The position numbers and the translations under genes are program-made. This document shows, piece by piece, positions 18,742-27,382 of a stretch of DNA of 64,000 nucleotides. How positions within the stretch are numbered: position 1 is the stretch's first letter; every line of letters starts with the position of its first letter. Below the pieces are notes generated by a model, which did not search any database, was not told where the DNA came from, and worked only from the letters and a program-made list of their open reading frames with translations. The stretch covers positions 38,828-102,827 of the forward strand of contig JAJVHZ010000058.1 in NCBI GenBank assembly GCA_022072255.1, written 5' to 3'. Source of the DNA: Gammaproteobacteria bacterium. GTDB lineage: Bacteria > Pseudomonadota > Gammaproteobacteria > JAJPIJ01.

Positions 18742-19509
18742 CCGATGCCTAAGCTCTATTTTGTGGTGAATGTTCTCTGTTCTGATTCCCTTCCCTTCCT
18801 TCACAAGCCACCATTGTAAGACCTTTTCCGTACCGGACAGCGAAAAACGCGTGGCGACATCAAGCACCTGCCCGTTGGAATCAATCGATTGCTTGCCGAG
18901 ACTGCTCGATCAAATGATCGCCGATATCACACTTCTGACAAACATCTGACCCCTGGACCGACTCGCAAATCTGGTTGCGTGGCTGGCAACGGGTGGCTTG
19001 TTGTTATCGGCCTGACAAGCGTCTGATAACAAATATCCCTCCAACTTCACCAGCCCCGCTTGCCACCAGAAGCACGAATTGTCGCGAACAACAAGCCTTC
19101 GGTCCAATCCACAGAAAAACCTAGACACTCTACCGTTATCAGACGCAGGTCAATACAACCAATCCGTGCGAAATCACATAATGAATCTCGCGGATAATCA
19201 CGCGCATTTATATCTTTTGATTCGCCCGTGGTTGTGCGTAGATCGCAGTCCCATCTGTTCCTACAAACTTTGATCAAAACCTGTCGGCAGCACCTGGTCG
19301 GCACTCTGCCCGGCGCAGCAGACCTTCGCGATCGAAGCGCATTCGCGACCTTGCGCTTCGATCGGCTTTGGCTCAACCAGTCGCCACCAACACATGGAAA
19401 TGCTGCTGCAACCTGATCTCGATCCGCGCGACTTCCCTTCCCTTCCCTTTTCTGCTGTGCCAATGATTCTCCAGGCTAGTTCCCTTCACTACTGATTCCT
19501 CAACATTCC
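18742..19509. other. Intergenic region between brxA and rep
   Basis: About 770 bp without a convincing gene. Minus-strand frames at 18910-19128 and 19047-19463 are open but show no domain and no start signal. It should contain the promoter for the BREX operon and probably the end of the rep transcript. The only structure I see is a 12-bp inverted repeat (19019-19030 and 19135-19146). Confidence 0.5.
19019..19146. repeat. Spaced 12-bp inverted repeat
   Basis: GCGTCTGATAAC at 19019-19030 is repeated in inverse orientation as GTTATCAGACGC at 19135-19146, with 104 bp between. The arms match exactly. It lies in the gene-free region upstream of the BREX operon. It could be a pair of regulator sites or the remnant of an element; no function is assigned. 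Confidence 0.55.
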
Positions 19510-21180
19510 TCAAAGATAAAACAAGCTTAGACGAGGAATCTGATGTTGCTCACGCAATCTGGCTGTGACAGACCGTCGCAAGGTTTCGCTGAATACTTCT
19601 GGCTCCATTCCGGCCTTGTACCTCTGCAACTCACTACCTGCAGATTTCAGCATTGTCTCTAGGTCCTCTGGATCAGTTGATTGCCATAACGCCTCCGTAA
19701 TCCTGTCCTCAGCGGCTGTCAATTTGTTTTCGATATCTTCCAGCAAACATTCACCACCTGCTGTAATGCGGTCGCGAAGATCGCCGAGTTCCCTCTCGGC
19801 GGTGCTGCAAGCGTCATAGAGCGCAGGCCTTTCCGAAGCAATGATGTTCGCCGCTGCTCGCTGCAAACATTCAATGGCCTCCGCGAGCATATCAGCAATT
19901 CTTTCAGCCTCCGTCTGCGTCTGCGCGGTCGCCTCGTTTGCCTTGTGGGCCAGCATGGCCAGGTATTTTTCAGGCAACGGCCATTTCTCTCTGATTGACT
20001 GGACGAGGAACGCAGCTGGGTTGTCGGGCTTCGCCTTACGATACGGGTACGCTTCCACCTGTTTACGCGCTTCGTCAGCGTTTTCCTCGACTAGCCGATG
20101 GGCGATCTTCTCGATCAGGCCATATTCACTGATCATCTTCAGGATCAGCGCCTCTGCCTTACTATCGGGCAGCGGCACGGGCGCTGAATCCACTTGTTCG
20201 TCTTCGACGGAGATCAATCCCCTCCTGCCTGAAAGCAATGACTTGACGCGATTGATCGAACGCCTGGCGCCGGCGCCGGGAAAATATCGAATGATGACAT
20301 CGTCGCCTTCGCCCGTTTCGAAGTATTCGACCTTGCGCAGGTAGCCGCTCTTCAAATGGTCTTTCGTGATTTTCTCCATCTGCATTTTGATACGCCGCAG
20401 TCCGGTCTGGGCTTCGAGCGTGTGGTGGCGCGATACATACCAGGAATAACGGACATCAAAATATCCGCGGCTATTCGGGTGCGAAACTGCTCCAAAGACC
20501 GAGCCGGCGGTCAGCTCGTACCAGCGCCGCGACGATGGAGAGACTGATCGCGCGTAGACCTGGTCCAGCGGGCGGTACTGGACGTTCTGCTGGAGATCGG
20601 CCTCGAGCGCGACGCGGATCGAGATCACATCGTTGAGATCGTAGTCATAGGCCAGTTCCCCGCTCTGCAATTCGGCTTCGCTTACCTGGTACTCGCCGAT
20701 GCTGTAAAACAATATGCGCGGACCCCGGCCTCTTACGCGCCGGAAATTCTCTCCCTCCGGCTTTGGTCGCGGGAGTGGCAACCAGAGGTCGAACTCGACG
20801 GTCGCGCCGGCGATCTGGCTGAGCGCCCTGGTGAGTACTCTCGCATTCGCGCCGCTGATCGTCCAGCCGAGTACTCGCAGGCAATGGCGGACTCCGCCGA
20901 GCGGAATGAGCAAGCCGTGCTTGAGCGGTTGGCTGGCGTGCAGGAGCGGTTGGATGATCGTCAGCCAGATTTCCCAGGCGGCCTCGCCTGGCAGGCCGTC
21001 GCTGTTCGGTTTGACCTTCCACGTAAATCGCCTCCCCTCGTCGTCGGCACCGCTCCACTCGATGTTCCGCTTGAGGTGGGCAGGCCTCCGGCTGAGGCAG
21101 AAGAACGGGTACTCGTTCACCCCTGCTGGAGATAATGTCACCTGCGTCTCGGTGAGCGTTTGGAACAGCGGCAGCGACAT
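19510..21180 (-). CDS. Plasmid replication initiator, RepA-like
   Basis: A 556-residue protein resembling the plasmid replication initiator protein A (RPA) family. The N-terminal half has paired winged-helix-like regions: SPAGVNEYPFFCLSRRPAHLK near the start, ISGANARVLTRALSQIAGATVEFDLWLP and YELTAGSVFGAVSHPNSRGYFDVRYSWY. The C-terminal half is a long helical region. The initiator would bind iterons and open the origin. The start is set at the ATG at 21180 (MSLPLF) after GGGGGAGAG. Just upstream lie an AT-rich stretch and five direct repeats, the classic layout of an iteron origin. The family call is by motif pattern and context. Confidence 0.78.
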   Translation of the reverse strand: MSLPLFQTLTETQVTLSPAGVNEYPFFCLSRRPAHLKRNIEWSGADDEGRRFTWKVKPNSDGLPGEAAWEIWLTIIQPLLHASQPLKHGLLIPLGGVRHCLRVLGWTISGANARVLTRALSQIAGATVEFDLWLPLPRPKPEGENFRRVRGRGPRILFYSIGEYQVSEAELQSGELAYDYDLNDVISIRVALEADLQQNVQYRPLDQVYARSVSPSSRRWYELTAGSVFGAVSHPNSRGYFDVRYSWYVSRHHTLEAQTGLRRIKMQMEKITKDHLKSGYLRKVEYFETGEGDDVIIRYFPGAGARRSINRVKSLLSGRRGLISVEDEQVDSAPVPLPDSKAEALILKMISEYGLIEKIAHRLVEENADEARKQVEAYPYRKAKPDNPAAFLVQSIREKWPLPEKYLAMLAHKANEATAQTQTEAERIADMLAEAIECLQRAAANIIASERPALYDACSTAERELGDLRDRITAGGECLLEDIENKLTAAEDRITEALWQSTDPEDLETMLKSAGSELQRYKAGMEPEVFSETLRRSVTARLREQHQIPRLSLFYL

Positions 21181-21239
21181 CAGTTGCTCTCCCCCTTCAG
21201 GAAAGAGCAACAACAATCCTGCTTGCGGATGCGCGCCGA

Positions 21240-21300
21240 CTGTTGTTGTTATTTGCTTTTTTATACAGCATGTTTATTAATTTATAGACACCAAAAAATG
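21240..21300. other. AT-rich segment between rep and iterons
   Basis: A stretch rich in A and T (TTATTTGCTTTTTTATACAG and TTATTAATTTATAGACACC) lies between the rep start and the iterons. In iteron plasmids such a stretch is where the helix first opens; it could also hold the rep promoter. No DnaA box was recognised with confidence. Confidence 0.5.
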
Positions 21301-21330
21301 GTTTGAAAATCAATGACTTAGCCTGTGTCA

Positions 21331-21444
21331 TGCTCCCTGTTACTACACGGTTTGCTCCCTGTTGCTACACGCCCTTGCTCCCTGTTACTACACGCCTTTG
21401 TTCCCTGTTACTACACGCCTGCTGCTCCCTGTTACTACACGCCC
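21331..21444. repeat. Iteron array (replication origin)
   Basis: Five direct repeats of consensus TGCTCCCTGTTACTACACG begin at 21331, 21353, 21376, 21399 and 21423, spaced 22, 23, 23 and 24 bp, about two helical turns. Variants are one base each (GTTGCTACACG in the second, TGTTCCC in the fourth). The array lies upstream of the rep gene, next to an AT-rich segment. This is the expected binding site of the initiator and marks the origin of vegetative replication. Confidence 0.88.
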
Positions 21445-21732
21445 AGGAAATGGAGAAAACGGATATGTGGGCAGGCCTGGACGAGGTGAGAGCGTTGCAA
21501 GGCTGGAGATCGGGCAATCGCCAATGCGTGTTTGGAATCTCTGCGCGGACTGTTTGGATGAAAACTGTGTGGATGATAAATGACGGAGAAATGTTCATTG
21601 CACCCCCGCTTTCGACGGATACTCCTTGACAGCAGGGTGCGGCGGGGTAGAATACGCCTGCAACCTGCAATAATTATCCCGTGCGCAGCACTGCCAATGC
21701 TTCGCGGGAACCAGTCAGGTTAATTGGTTTCG

Positions 21733-21775
21733 GCCTGAGACGACGTGAGTTTCGCGGCTACATCGTCTCAGGCCA
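21733..21775. terminator. 12-bp hairpin downstream of parB
   Basis: GGCCTGAGACGA (21733-21744) and TCGTCTCAGGCC (21764-21775) form a perfect stem with a 19-nt loop. It lies about 80 bp beyond the parB stop, between the partition genes and the iterons. No T-run follows in either direction, so it is not a standard intrinsic terminator; it may be a structural element of the origin. Confidence 0.4.
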
Positions 21776-21854
21776 TCAATTTTTTAGGGCACTTCCCTTC
21801 CCTTTTTCTATTACTTTTCAGCTCTCCTTTCACGCGCAACACGCTGTTGCTCGT

Positions 21855-22757
21855 TCACTCTTGTTGAAACAGCTTGTTCAATTTGTCGAGTTCTTCCCTG
21901 CTCTGCCAGGTGAAGACCAACTTGCCGGAATCGGCGGTCCCGCTGGCTTTGCACGCCACGCCGAAATATTGGACGGCGGATTGCTCCAGTTTGCTCGCCT
22001 CTTCCGAAACGATCTTGCGTGAGGGCGCGCCGTTGTTGCTCCGGCCCTCGATCACCTGCTTGAGGGCCTGCGCCAGTTCCGCTTCGCTCTCCCATGCCCT
22101 GCCGAGAAAGCGATTGAAGAGCAAATGAGTTGTGAAATGATCCGGGCTCCCGCGGATCACGGCTTTCGCCTTCTCCGGGAATCGAGCCAGCCGTAAGAAA
22201 CCCTGCACTGTTCGTTTCTTCCTCTCGAATTTCTCCGAAAGCATCTGCGTCGACCAACCCGCGTCAATCAATTCCTGGTAAGCTTCGGCCTTGTCGAGCG
22301 GGTGCATCTCAGTCCGGAAGAGGTTTTCCGCCAGTCCCAGGAAGATGCGATCGGCAGGGTCGCCGGCCCGGACAATCAGCGACGGAATCATCTCGATCCC
22401 GGCCTTCTGAGCCGCGAGCACCCGGCGCTGGCCGAAAACCACGATCAGCCGGTAGCCGCCCTTTTCATCCTCGTGAAGTTCGACGGCGATATTTTGCCTG
22501 ACACCGTTCTGGCGGATGTCTTCGACCAAGACCTCAAACTCTTCTGTGCCGGTGTCGAGAATCGTTCGGACGTTCTTCTCGATGACGAGCCGCTTGACGG
22601 GAACCGAGACGACCTTGCCCAGATTCCTTCTGAGCGCCTGGAGCGCCGCGTCCTCCGCCGGCGCTCTCGCCGCCGGCGGCTTCACCGCCACGCTGAGGTC
22701 TTTCCCCTCAGACGCGATCTTGTTCAATACATCTGCTGCCTTCTGTCTCTTTGACAT
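21855..22757 (-). CDS. parB: Partition protein ParB
   Basis: A 300-residue ParB. The N-terminal CTPase domain has the box with GQRR at residues 109-112 (GERR in most ParBs) and ENLFR at 144-148. It is followed by an HTH region (WSTQMLSEKFERKKRTVQGFLRL) that would bind the centromere, and a C-terminal dimerisation segment. ParB loads on parS and stimulates the ParA ATPase. It lies about 48 bp downstream of parA, and three identical palindromes flank parA, which are the probable parS sites. Confidence 0.9.
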   Translation of the reverse strand: MSKRQKAADVLNKIASEGKDLSVAVKPPAARAPAEDAALQALRRNLGKVVSVPVKRLVIEKNVRTILDTGTEEFEVLVEDIRQNGVRQNIAVELHEDEKGGYRLIVVFGQRRVLAAQKAGIEMIPSLIVRAGDPADRIFLGLAENLFRTEMHPLDKAEAYQELIDAGWSTQMLSEKFERKKRTVQGFLRLARFPEKAKAVIRGSPDHFTTHLLFNRFLGRAWESEAELAQALKQVIEGRSNNGAPSRKIVSEEASKLEQSAVQYFGVACKASGTADSGKLVFTWQSREELDKLNKLFQQE

Positions 22758-22794
22758 TCTCTTTCCTGCTACGGCGCCGCCGGGTTTCAGGCCC

Positions 22795-22812
22795 GGTATA
22801 ACGCGTTATACC
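22795..22812. promoter_or_regulatory. parS-like palindrome, copy 1
   Basis: The perfect 18-bp palindrome GGTATAACGCGTTATACC overlaps the 3' end of parA and sits just upstream of parB. It is identical to two copies upstream of parA. It is a probable ParB binding site and may also tune parB expression. Confidence 0.8.
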
Positions 22813-23705
22813 GGATTGCCGGCCGTTACCTCTTCACCTGTCTTTGCGAAGACTATCTCCTCCATCTCTTCCAGTTCTGGGCCCAGAATCTCTGTGTCAG
22901 GGATCGCCGGGCGTCCCGTCCGCTTGCCTTTGATGATCGTCATCAGTTCCCCGCCGAGAGCGATATACGCCTGGCTGATCGGCAGGCTGCCGCGGAATTC
23001 AAGCAGCGACTTCTGGTCGCGCGAAGCCGCCGAAACGGACCTAGACGCCGGGATCATGTTGGCGAAGACCCGGACACGCGCCTTCTTTCCCACTCTCCTG
23101 ATCTCTTCCGCGAACTCCCTGTGCGTCGAGCTGTTGGAGTCATACTTGGTGATCAGGATGCCGAGCAGAGACAATCGCTGGTTGGAGGCCTCGCGCACGT
23201 CGCTGATCGTTTCTATCAGGTCGAAGAGACCCCGCGCAGAATCCGGCTCGGCGAAGAGCGGAATCAAGTAGTAGTGCGAGACCGCGAGCGAGGACTTGAG
23301 CAGGCAATCCACCGACCCGTGGGTGTCAATCAGCACGAATTCGAACTCGTCGAGTTTGTCCGTCTCGAAGACCTTCTTAAGTAACTTGTCCTGCCAGTGG
23401 CCGCTCCCCAGCTCGCTGATCACCTGGCGAAGCTTCGGGGTCCCGGCCAGCAGGCTCACCCCTTCGATGTTCGTGGGAACGATGTAGTCGTCGCATGGGG
23501 CCTTGTCGAGCATCGCCTGGCCGAGCATCTTCGATCCGAGATCGCCACGCTCGACCCCAAGCAATGTAGTGGCGTTTCCCTGCGGGTCGTTATCTACAAC
23601 CAGCACCGAGCGCCCCATGCTGGCGAAGACCGCCGCAAGGTTTACCACCGTCGTAGTCTTCCCGACGCCCCCTTTTTCGTTCGCGATTGTAATGATACTA
23701 GGCAT
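22806..23705 (-). CDS. parA: Partition ATPase ParA
   Basis: A 299-residue ParA/Soj-type ATPase. The deviant Walker A motif KGGVGKTTT is at residues 11-19, Walker A' is VVDNDPQGN near 36-44, and the Walker B-like FEFVLIDTHGSVD follows at about 121. There is no N-terminal HTH extension, so it resembles the chromosomal/type Ib form. It forms the partition operon with parB. Its stop lies within a parS-like palindrome, and two more copies lie upstream of its start. Confidence 0.92.
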   Translation of the reverse strand: MPSIITIANEKGGVGKTTTVVNLAAVFASMGRSVLVVDNDPQGNATTLLGVERGDLGSKMLGQAMLDKAPCDDYIVPTNIEGVSLLAGTPKLRQVISELGSGHWQDKLLKKVFETDKLDEFEFVLIDTHGSVDCLLKSSLAVSHYYLIPLFAEPDSARGLFDLIETISDVREASNQRLSLLGILITKYDSNSSTHREFAEEIRRVGKKARVRVFANMIPASRSVSAASRDQKSLLEFRGSLPISQAYIALGGELMTIIKGKRTGRPAIPDTEILGPELEEMEEIVFAKTGEEVTAGNPV

Positions 23706-23857
23706 TTATCACTCCCCGGGAAGTATCCCTTCAAACATCGTATTTTCTGATTTATGGCACATTTCAAAAGTTATTACTTATCGGAAGAAGCTACCATGAC
23801 ATTAGCTAAAGTCAAGAAGAAATAGACAGATAAGTGAAAAGCCAAAATCCGTAAAGT

Positions 23858-23903
23858 GGTATAACGCGTTATACCGGTCCAGTTAGGTATAACGCGTTAT
23901 ACC
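23858..23903. promoter_or_regulatory. parS-like palindromes, copies 2 and 3
   Basis: Two more exact copies of GGTATAACGCGTTATACC at 23858-23875 and 23886-23903, 28 bp apart, upstream of parA on the promoter side. They probably form the plasmid centromere and the ParB-dependent autoregulation site of the par operon. Confidence 0.85.
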
Positions 23904-23994
23904 GATCCACAGCGGGAGTTCGAGATTCAGCACATGAAGTCCGAGTTGGGCAGACTTAGAGCGATCTCGCTGGATCGAAAAGGAGGAGAAAAGC

Positions 23995-24360
23995 ATGGAG
24001 CAAAGAGTCACGCCAATGATCCATGTGCCGGACGTCCGGGCGGCGGTCGACTGGTACGAATCAATCGGATTTCTGGTAATCAACACCGGCGATGACGACG
24101 GTGAGATGGTTTGGGCGGAACTGTCCTATGGTGATGGCAGGATCATGTTCAGCGCGGGCGGACAGCCGAGCGCCCATGACCGCCGCGAGGTCGATCTGTA
24201 CATCCACACGGAGAACATCGATGAACTCTTCCAGCGCCTGAAGGACCGGGTTGAAATCCGGGAAGGGCTTCACAACACCTTCTATGGGATGAGGGAATTC
24301 ATCATCCGTGACCTCAACGGGTTCTGGATTACCTTCGGTGAACCCGCCGGCGGGGGGTAG
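23995..24360 (+). CDS. VOC-family protein (glyoxalase/bleomycin-resistance fold)
   Basis: A 121-residue single-domain VOC protein. It has two beta-alpha-beta-beta-beta modules: VTPMIHVPDVRAAVDWYESIGF at the start and DRREVDLYIHTENIDELFQRL near the middle, ending EFIIRDLNGFWITFGEP. The final D-N-G and E positions are typical VOC metal-site neighbours. The substrate cannot be read from the sequence; roles range from glyoxalase to antibiotic sequestration. The start follows AGGAGGAGAAAAGC closely. It stands alone, opposite to the par operon. Confidence 0.8.
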   Translation: MEQRVTPMIHVPDVRAAVDWYESIGFLVINTGDDDGEMVWAELSYGDGRIMFSAGGQPSAHDRREVDLYIHTENIDELFQRLKDRVEIREGLHNTFYGMREFIIRDLNGFWITFGEPAGGG

Positions 24361-24546
24361 CCCGGTGATGTGAGTGGCGGCATTCTCAACGCACCTTGAA
24401 TCTGGTTTCCGATCCGTATCGCGACTTCCAATGCCTCAATCGATCCGGCACCCCGATATCGGAGAACGCTTTTTCCTTCGCCTTGGCAGGGAAGGGGATA
24501 GCCACATGCACAAGTCGCTTTCGAGATTATCTAAACGGGAAAAGAA

Positions 24547-25326
24547 TCAGATGGAAAATTTCCGGATCGTTTTCTCCTTCTGCTTGCGCCTCCACTGGAT
24601 TGCATGAATCACTTCCATCAATCCGTCGGCCCGCTCGACCAGCGTATCCAGCGTCGCATCGTCGATCTCGTCAGGTTGAATGTCGCGCAGGGCAAAAAAG
24701 AAGTCTTTCATTTGCTCGTAGAAGAGGTGACGCCGGTCTCTTGGATCGACTCTCAGCAGATCGTCAATCCTCTCGACCGCCTCGGTCATCTTCTCGCTCG
24801 TCACCAGGGTCAGTTCGCCCAGTGCCTCACGCACTCGCTCGCGCAGCGCGGTCTGGGATCCTCCGGAGCGGATATGGTTGCTGATAATCTCATCTCTTAC
24901 CGCCCGCGCCTCGCGCTGCTTTACGCCCAGGCGGTCGGCGGTGAGCCGCGCGACCTGCGCCGCCTCCAGCCGGCTCAAGTCGCGGCGATCGAGCGCCGTG
25001 ATCACATCATCCGGCCAATCGAGGATCGGCAGGTAGTGGCCGGCGAATGTCTGTATCGAGATTCGGTCGCCAGTTTCGCGCTCCAGAATCGCTTTCAGAT
25101 GACGGCTGGCGTCCTGGAGCAGGTCACGGTCGAAACCAGAAGGCCTGCCGCGTTTTGTGTCGGTAGTAGGGTAGGTCTCCATGTGGCGGACGGCAAGCAG
25201 CAATTTCCGCAGCTTCCGGTCATTGAAGGCCGATAGGGCAGGGCATCGTTCTCTCAACTCGGCGAGAATCATACGGACGGCCGCTGGACTGGCCAGATTA
25301 TCATTTTGTCGCTGCCGTCGGCGCAT
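24547..25326 (-). CDS. Hypothetical protein, helical
   Basis: About 259 residues from the ATG at 25326 (MRRRQRQND). The frame is open to 25419 only with a TTG. The protein is mainly helical and charged, with an HTH-like stretch (EAAQVARLTADRLGVKQREARAVRDEI) and a glutamate/arginine-rich C-terminal half. No family is recognised. It faces the AbiEi gene, with about 265 bp between the starts. A plasmid copy-control or partition accessory role is possible but unsupported. Confidence 0.55.
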   Translation of the reverse strand: MRRRQRQNDNLASPAAVRMILAELRERCPALSAFNDRKLRKLLLAVRHMETYPTTDTKRGRPSGFDRDLLQDASRHLKAILERETGDRISIQTFAGHYLPILDWPDDVITALDRRDLSRLEAAQVARLTADRLGVKQREARAVRDEIISNHIRSGGSQTALRERVREALGELTLVTSEKMTEAVERIDDLLRVDPRDRRHLFYEQMKDFFFALRDIQPDEIDDATLDTLVERADGLMEVIHAIQWRRKQKEKTIRKFSI

Positions 25327-25537
25327 GCAAAACCCCACCCGGAAGATGCCGAATTTATGTGTTCCACGCCATCTTTTGAAGCGGCGGTAAAAATTCCGAA
25401 GCCTGTCATTTAACCCCAAATTTGCTCTTGCAAATGAGCGTGGAACGAATTATATGCTTCGCAAGCACAAAATTGCAAAAATCTGAAAATGAGGTTACAC
25501 GAAGGGATCATTTCTGTAACCTTAATCTAATTGAAAA

Positions 25538-25580
25538 GTTTACTGCGATAATTTGTGTAGCATATATTTGTGTAGTAAAC
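25538..25580. promoter_or_regulatory. Operator-like repeats upstream of abiEi
   Basis: Two direct repeats ATTTGTGTAG (25551-25560 and 25566-25575) lie inside the inverted repeat GTTTACT (25538-25544) / AGTAAAC (25574-25580). The block ends 10 bp before the AbiEi start. AbiEi antitoxins autoregulate by binding repeats at their own promoter, so this is a good operator candidate. Confidence 0.6.
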
Positions 25581-25590
25581 TGTTGGAGCA

Positions 25591-26493
25591 ATGGCAGATC
25601 ACTCCCAAACAGCCCATATAGAAGGATACGGCGAGACTCTCGGCGTCAAGCTCCTGCGCGAACTGGCCGGGCGGGGCTCCTTCATCTTCACGACCGAAGA
25701 CGCAAAGGCCGCCGCCGCGGATCTCGCCATCCCCGAGACCTATCTCCCGCAGCTTCTTTCGAAGCTGGCGGCGGGCGGGTGGCTGTTGCGTTTACGTCGA
25801 GGCCTCTACGCCGGAATGGGAAGGTTGCCCGGCGAAGTCGAGGTCCACCCTTTTGCGGTCGCCGTGAATCTGGTCTCTCCTTCCGCCATCAGCCACTGGT
25901 CGGCACTCCATCATCACGGGTTGACCGAGCAGGTCCCGCGCCAGGTGACGGCGAGCACGCCGAAGAAGGTCGTCACTCCGAGTATGCGCGCCCCTTCCGT
26001 TCATTCCCAATCTCGACAAAGGGGAGAGGGTCCATCCGGGCGAGAATCCGGGCGGCATACCTGGGAGATCAATGGAGTCGAGTACGAATATTACACGGTC
26101 GGCCCGGATCGCTTCTTCGGGATCGAAGAAGTCTGGGTGGATGAACATTTCCGGGTCCCCATCTATGACAAGGAGCGGAGCCTGCTCGACGGCTTCGCCG
26201 CGCCGCGGCTCTTCGGCAGTTTGAGTGAGCCGCTGGGCATCCTCGAAGAGCACGCCGGCGATCTCGACCTCGAAAAGCTCGTGCGATACGCGTTGCGCTA
26301 CGGCAAGGCGTCGGTCGCCAAGCGTTTGGGGTGGGCGCTCGACCGGACGGGCGCGCCACGCCGCGTGACGGCGCCGCTCGCCAGGCTTCCGATGGACGGG
26401 GTGAGAGTGCTCGACCCGACGCGCCCGCGCGGGGGGAGATACAATGAGCGCTGGATGGTGCAGGAGAACCTGATCGCGGGAGGCGTGCGATGA
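25591..26493 (+). CDS. abiEi: Type IV antitoxin AbiEi family
   Basis: A 300-residue AbiEi-family antitoxin. The N-terminus is a winged-helix domain (IFTTEDAKAAAADLAIPETYLPQLLSKLAAGGWLLRLRRGLY), followed by AVNLVSPSAISHWSALHHHGLTEQ and the antitoxin domain with YTVGPDRFFGIEEVWV. It blocks the toxin without direct binding and represses its own promoter. A segment of about 25 residues (MRAPSVHSQSRQRGEG) looks like a low-complexity insert. It overlaps the AbiEii start by 4 bp (ATGA), marking tight coupling. Confidence 0.86.
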   Translation: MADHSQTAHIEGYGETLGVKLLRELAGRGSFIFTTEDAKAAAADLAIPETYLPQLLSKLAAGGWLLRLRRGLYAGMGRLPGEVEVHPFAVAVNLVSPSAISHWSALHHHGLTEQVPRQVTASTPKKVVTPSMRAPSVHSQSRQRGEGPSGRESGRHTWEINGVEYEYYTVGPDRFFGIEEVWVDEHFRVPIYDKERSLLDGFAAPRLFGSLSEPLGILEEHAGDLDLEKLVRYALRYGKASVAKRLGWALDRTGAPRRVTAPLARLPMDGVRVLDPTRPRGGRYNERWMVQENLIAGGVR

Positions 26494-27371
26494 AGCCTCT
26501 ACGGGCGAGATTGCGCAAGGCGGCCCTCCGGATGCGGGTTTCTCAGATGGTCGTCGAGAAGGACTATGCGCTCAGCTACCTGCTCGCCGGGATCGCCGCG
26601 ACTCCTGAGTTGAGCGAGACGCTGATCTTCAAGGGCGGGACGGCGCTCAAAAAACTCTACTTCGGCGACTACCGTTTCTCCGAGGACCTGGACTTCTCGG
26701 CGGTGGGTGCACCGCGCGAGCAGGCGCTGGAAGAGGCGATCCGCGAGGCCGTGCGGGAGGCGACGCAATTGCTCTCCGCCCACGGCCCCTTTCAGATCGA
26801 AACGGAGCGCTACACGGAGCGCGCCCCGCATCCCGGCGGCCAGGACGCCTTCGTCGCAAGGGTGAAATTCCCGTGGTATCCGAGTCCGTTGTGCCGGATC
26901 AAGGTTGAGATCACACACGACGAGCCGGTCTTGCTCGAAGCGGAGCCGCGCGCGCTCATTCACGGTTATGATGAGACGATGGCGGCGAGCTTGCGCTGCT
27001 ACCCGCTCGCCGAGATCGTCGCCGAGAAGATGCGCGCGCTGCTTCAGACACAACAGAGGCTGATGGCGCGCGGATGGAACCGCCCGCGAGCGCGCGACTA
27101 CTATGACCTGTGGCGAATCCTGCGCGACTTCGGACCGACACTCGAGGGTGTCGAGTTGAGCGATCTGCTCAGGCGCAAGAGCGCTCATCGCGGCGTGTCA
27201 TACGGCTCTCTTGGCGATTTCTTCACGGCCGAGCTGGAGGCGGAGGCGCGCCGGAACTGGGAGGGCAACCTGAGACCGTTCGTGCCCGAGCTGCCGGCGT
27301 GTGAAGATGTACTGGCCGAGTTGAAGCGGCTTCTACCGAATTTCTTTCCCGGATTGATTGATCAAAAATAG
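26490..27371 (+). CDS. abiEii: Type IV toxin AbiEii nucleotidyltransferase
   Basis: A 293-residue nucleotidyltransferase toxin. The motif KGGTALKK is at about residues 48-55 and RFSEDLDFS at 62-70, the GG-x-[ST]...D-x-D pattern of the AbiEii/DUF1814 family. A further conserved motif follows (EIVAEKMRALLQ, near 175) and RDYYDLWRIL. Such toxins add nucleotides to tRNA acceptor stems or otherwise transfer nucleotides, blocking growth after infection. The gene is paired with abiEi by a 4-bp overlap and is followed 11 bp later by an integrase gene. Confidence 0.88.
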   Translation: MKPLRARLRKAALRMRVSQMVVEKDYALSYLLAGIAATPELSETLIFKGGTALKKLYFGDYRFSEDLDFSAVGAPREQALEEAIREAVREATQLLSAHGPFQIETERYTERAPHPGGQDAFVARVKFPWYPSPLCRIKVEITHDEPVLLEAEPRALIHGYDETMAASLRCYPLAEIVAEKMRALLQTQQRLMARGWNRPRARDYYDLWRILRDFGPTLEGVELSDLLRRKSAHRGVSYGSLGDFFTAELEAEARRNWEGNLRPFVPELPACEDVLAELKRLLPNFFPGLIDQK

Positions 27372-27382
27372 CGCTTCAAAAA

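Noticed and set aside
19047..19463. Minus-strand frame in the brxA-rep gap
   Set aside because: No start signal, no recognised domain and low-complexity composition.
21733..21775. Intrinsic terminator for the par operon
   Set aside because: The stem is good but no T-run follows, so it is listed only as a low-confidence hairpin.
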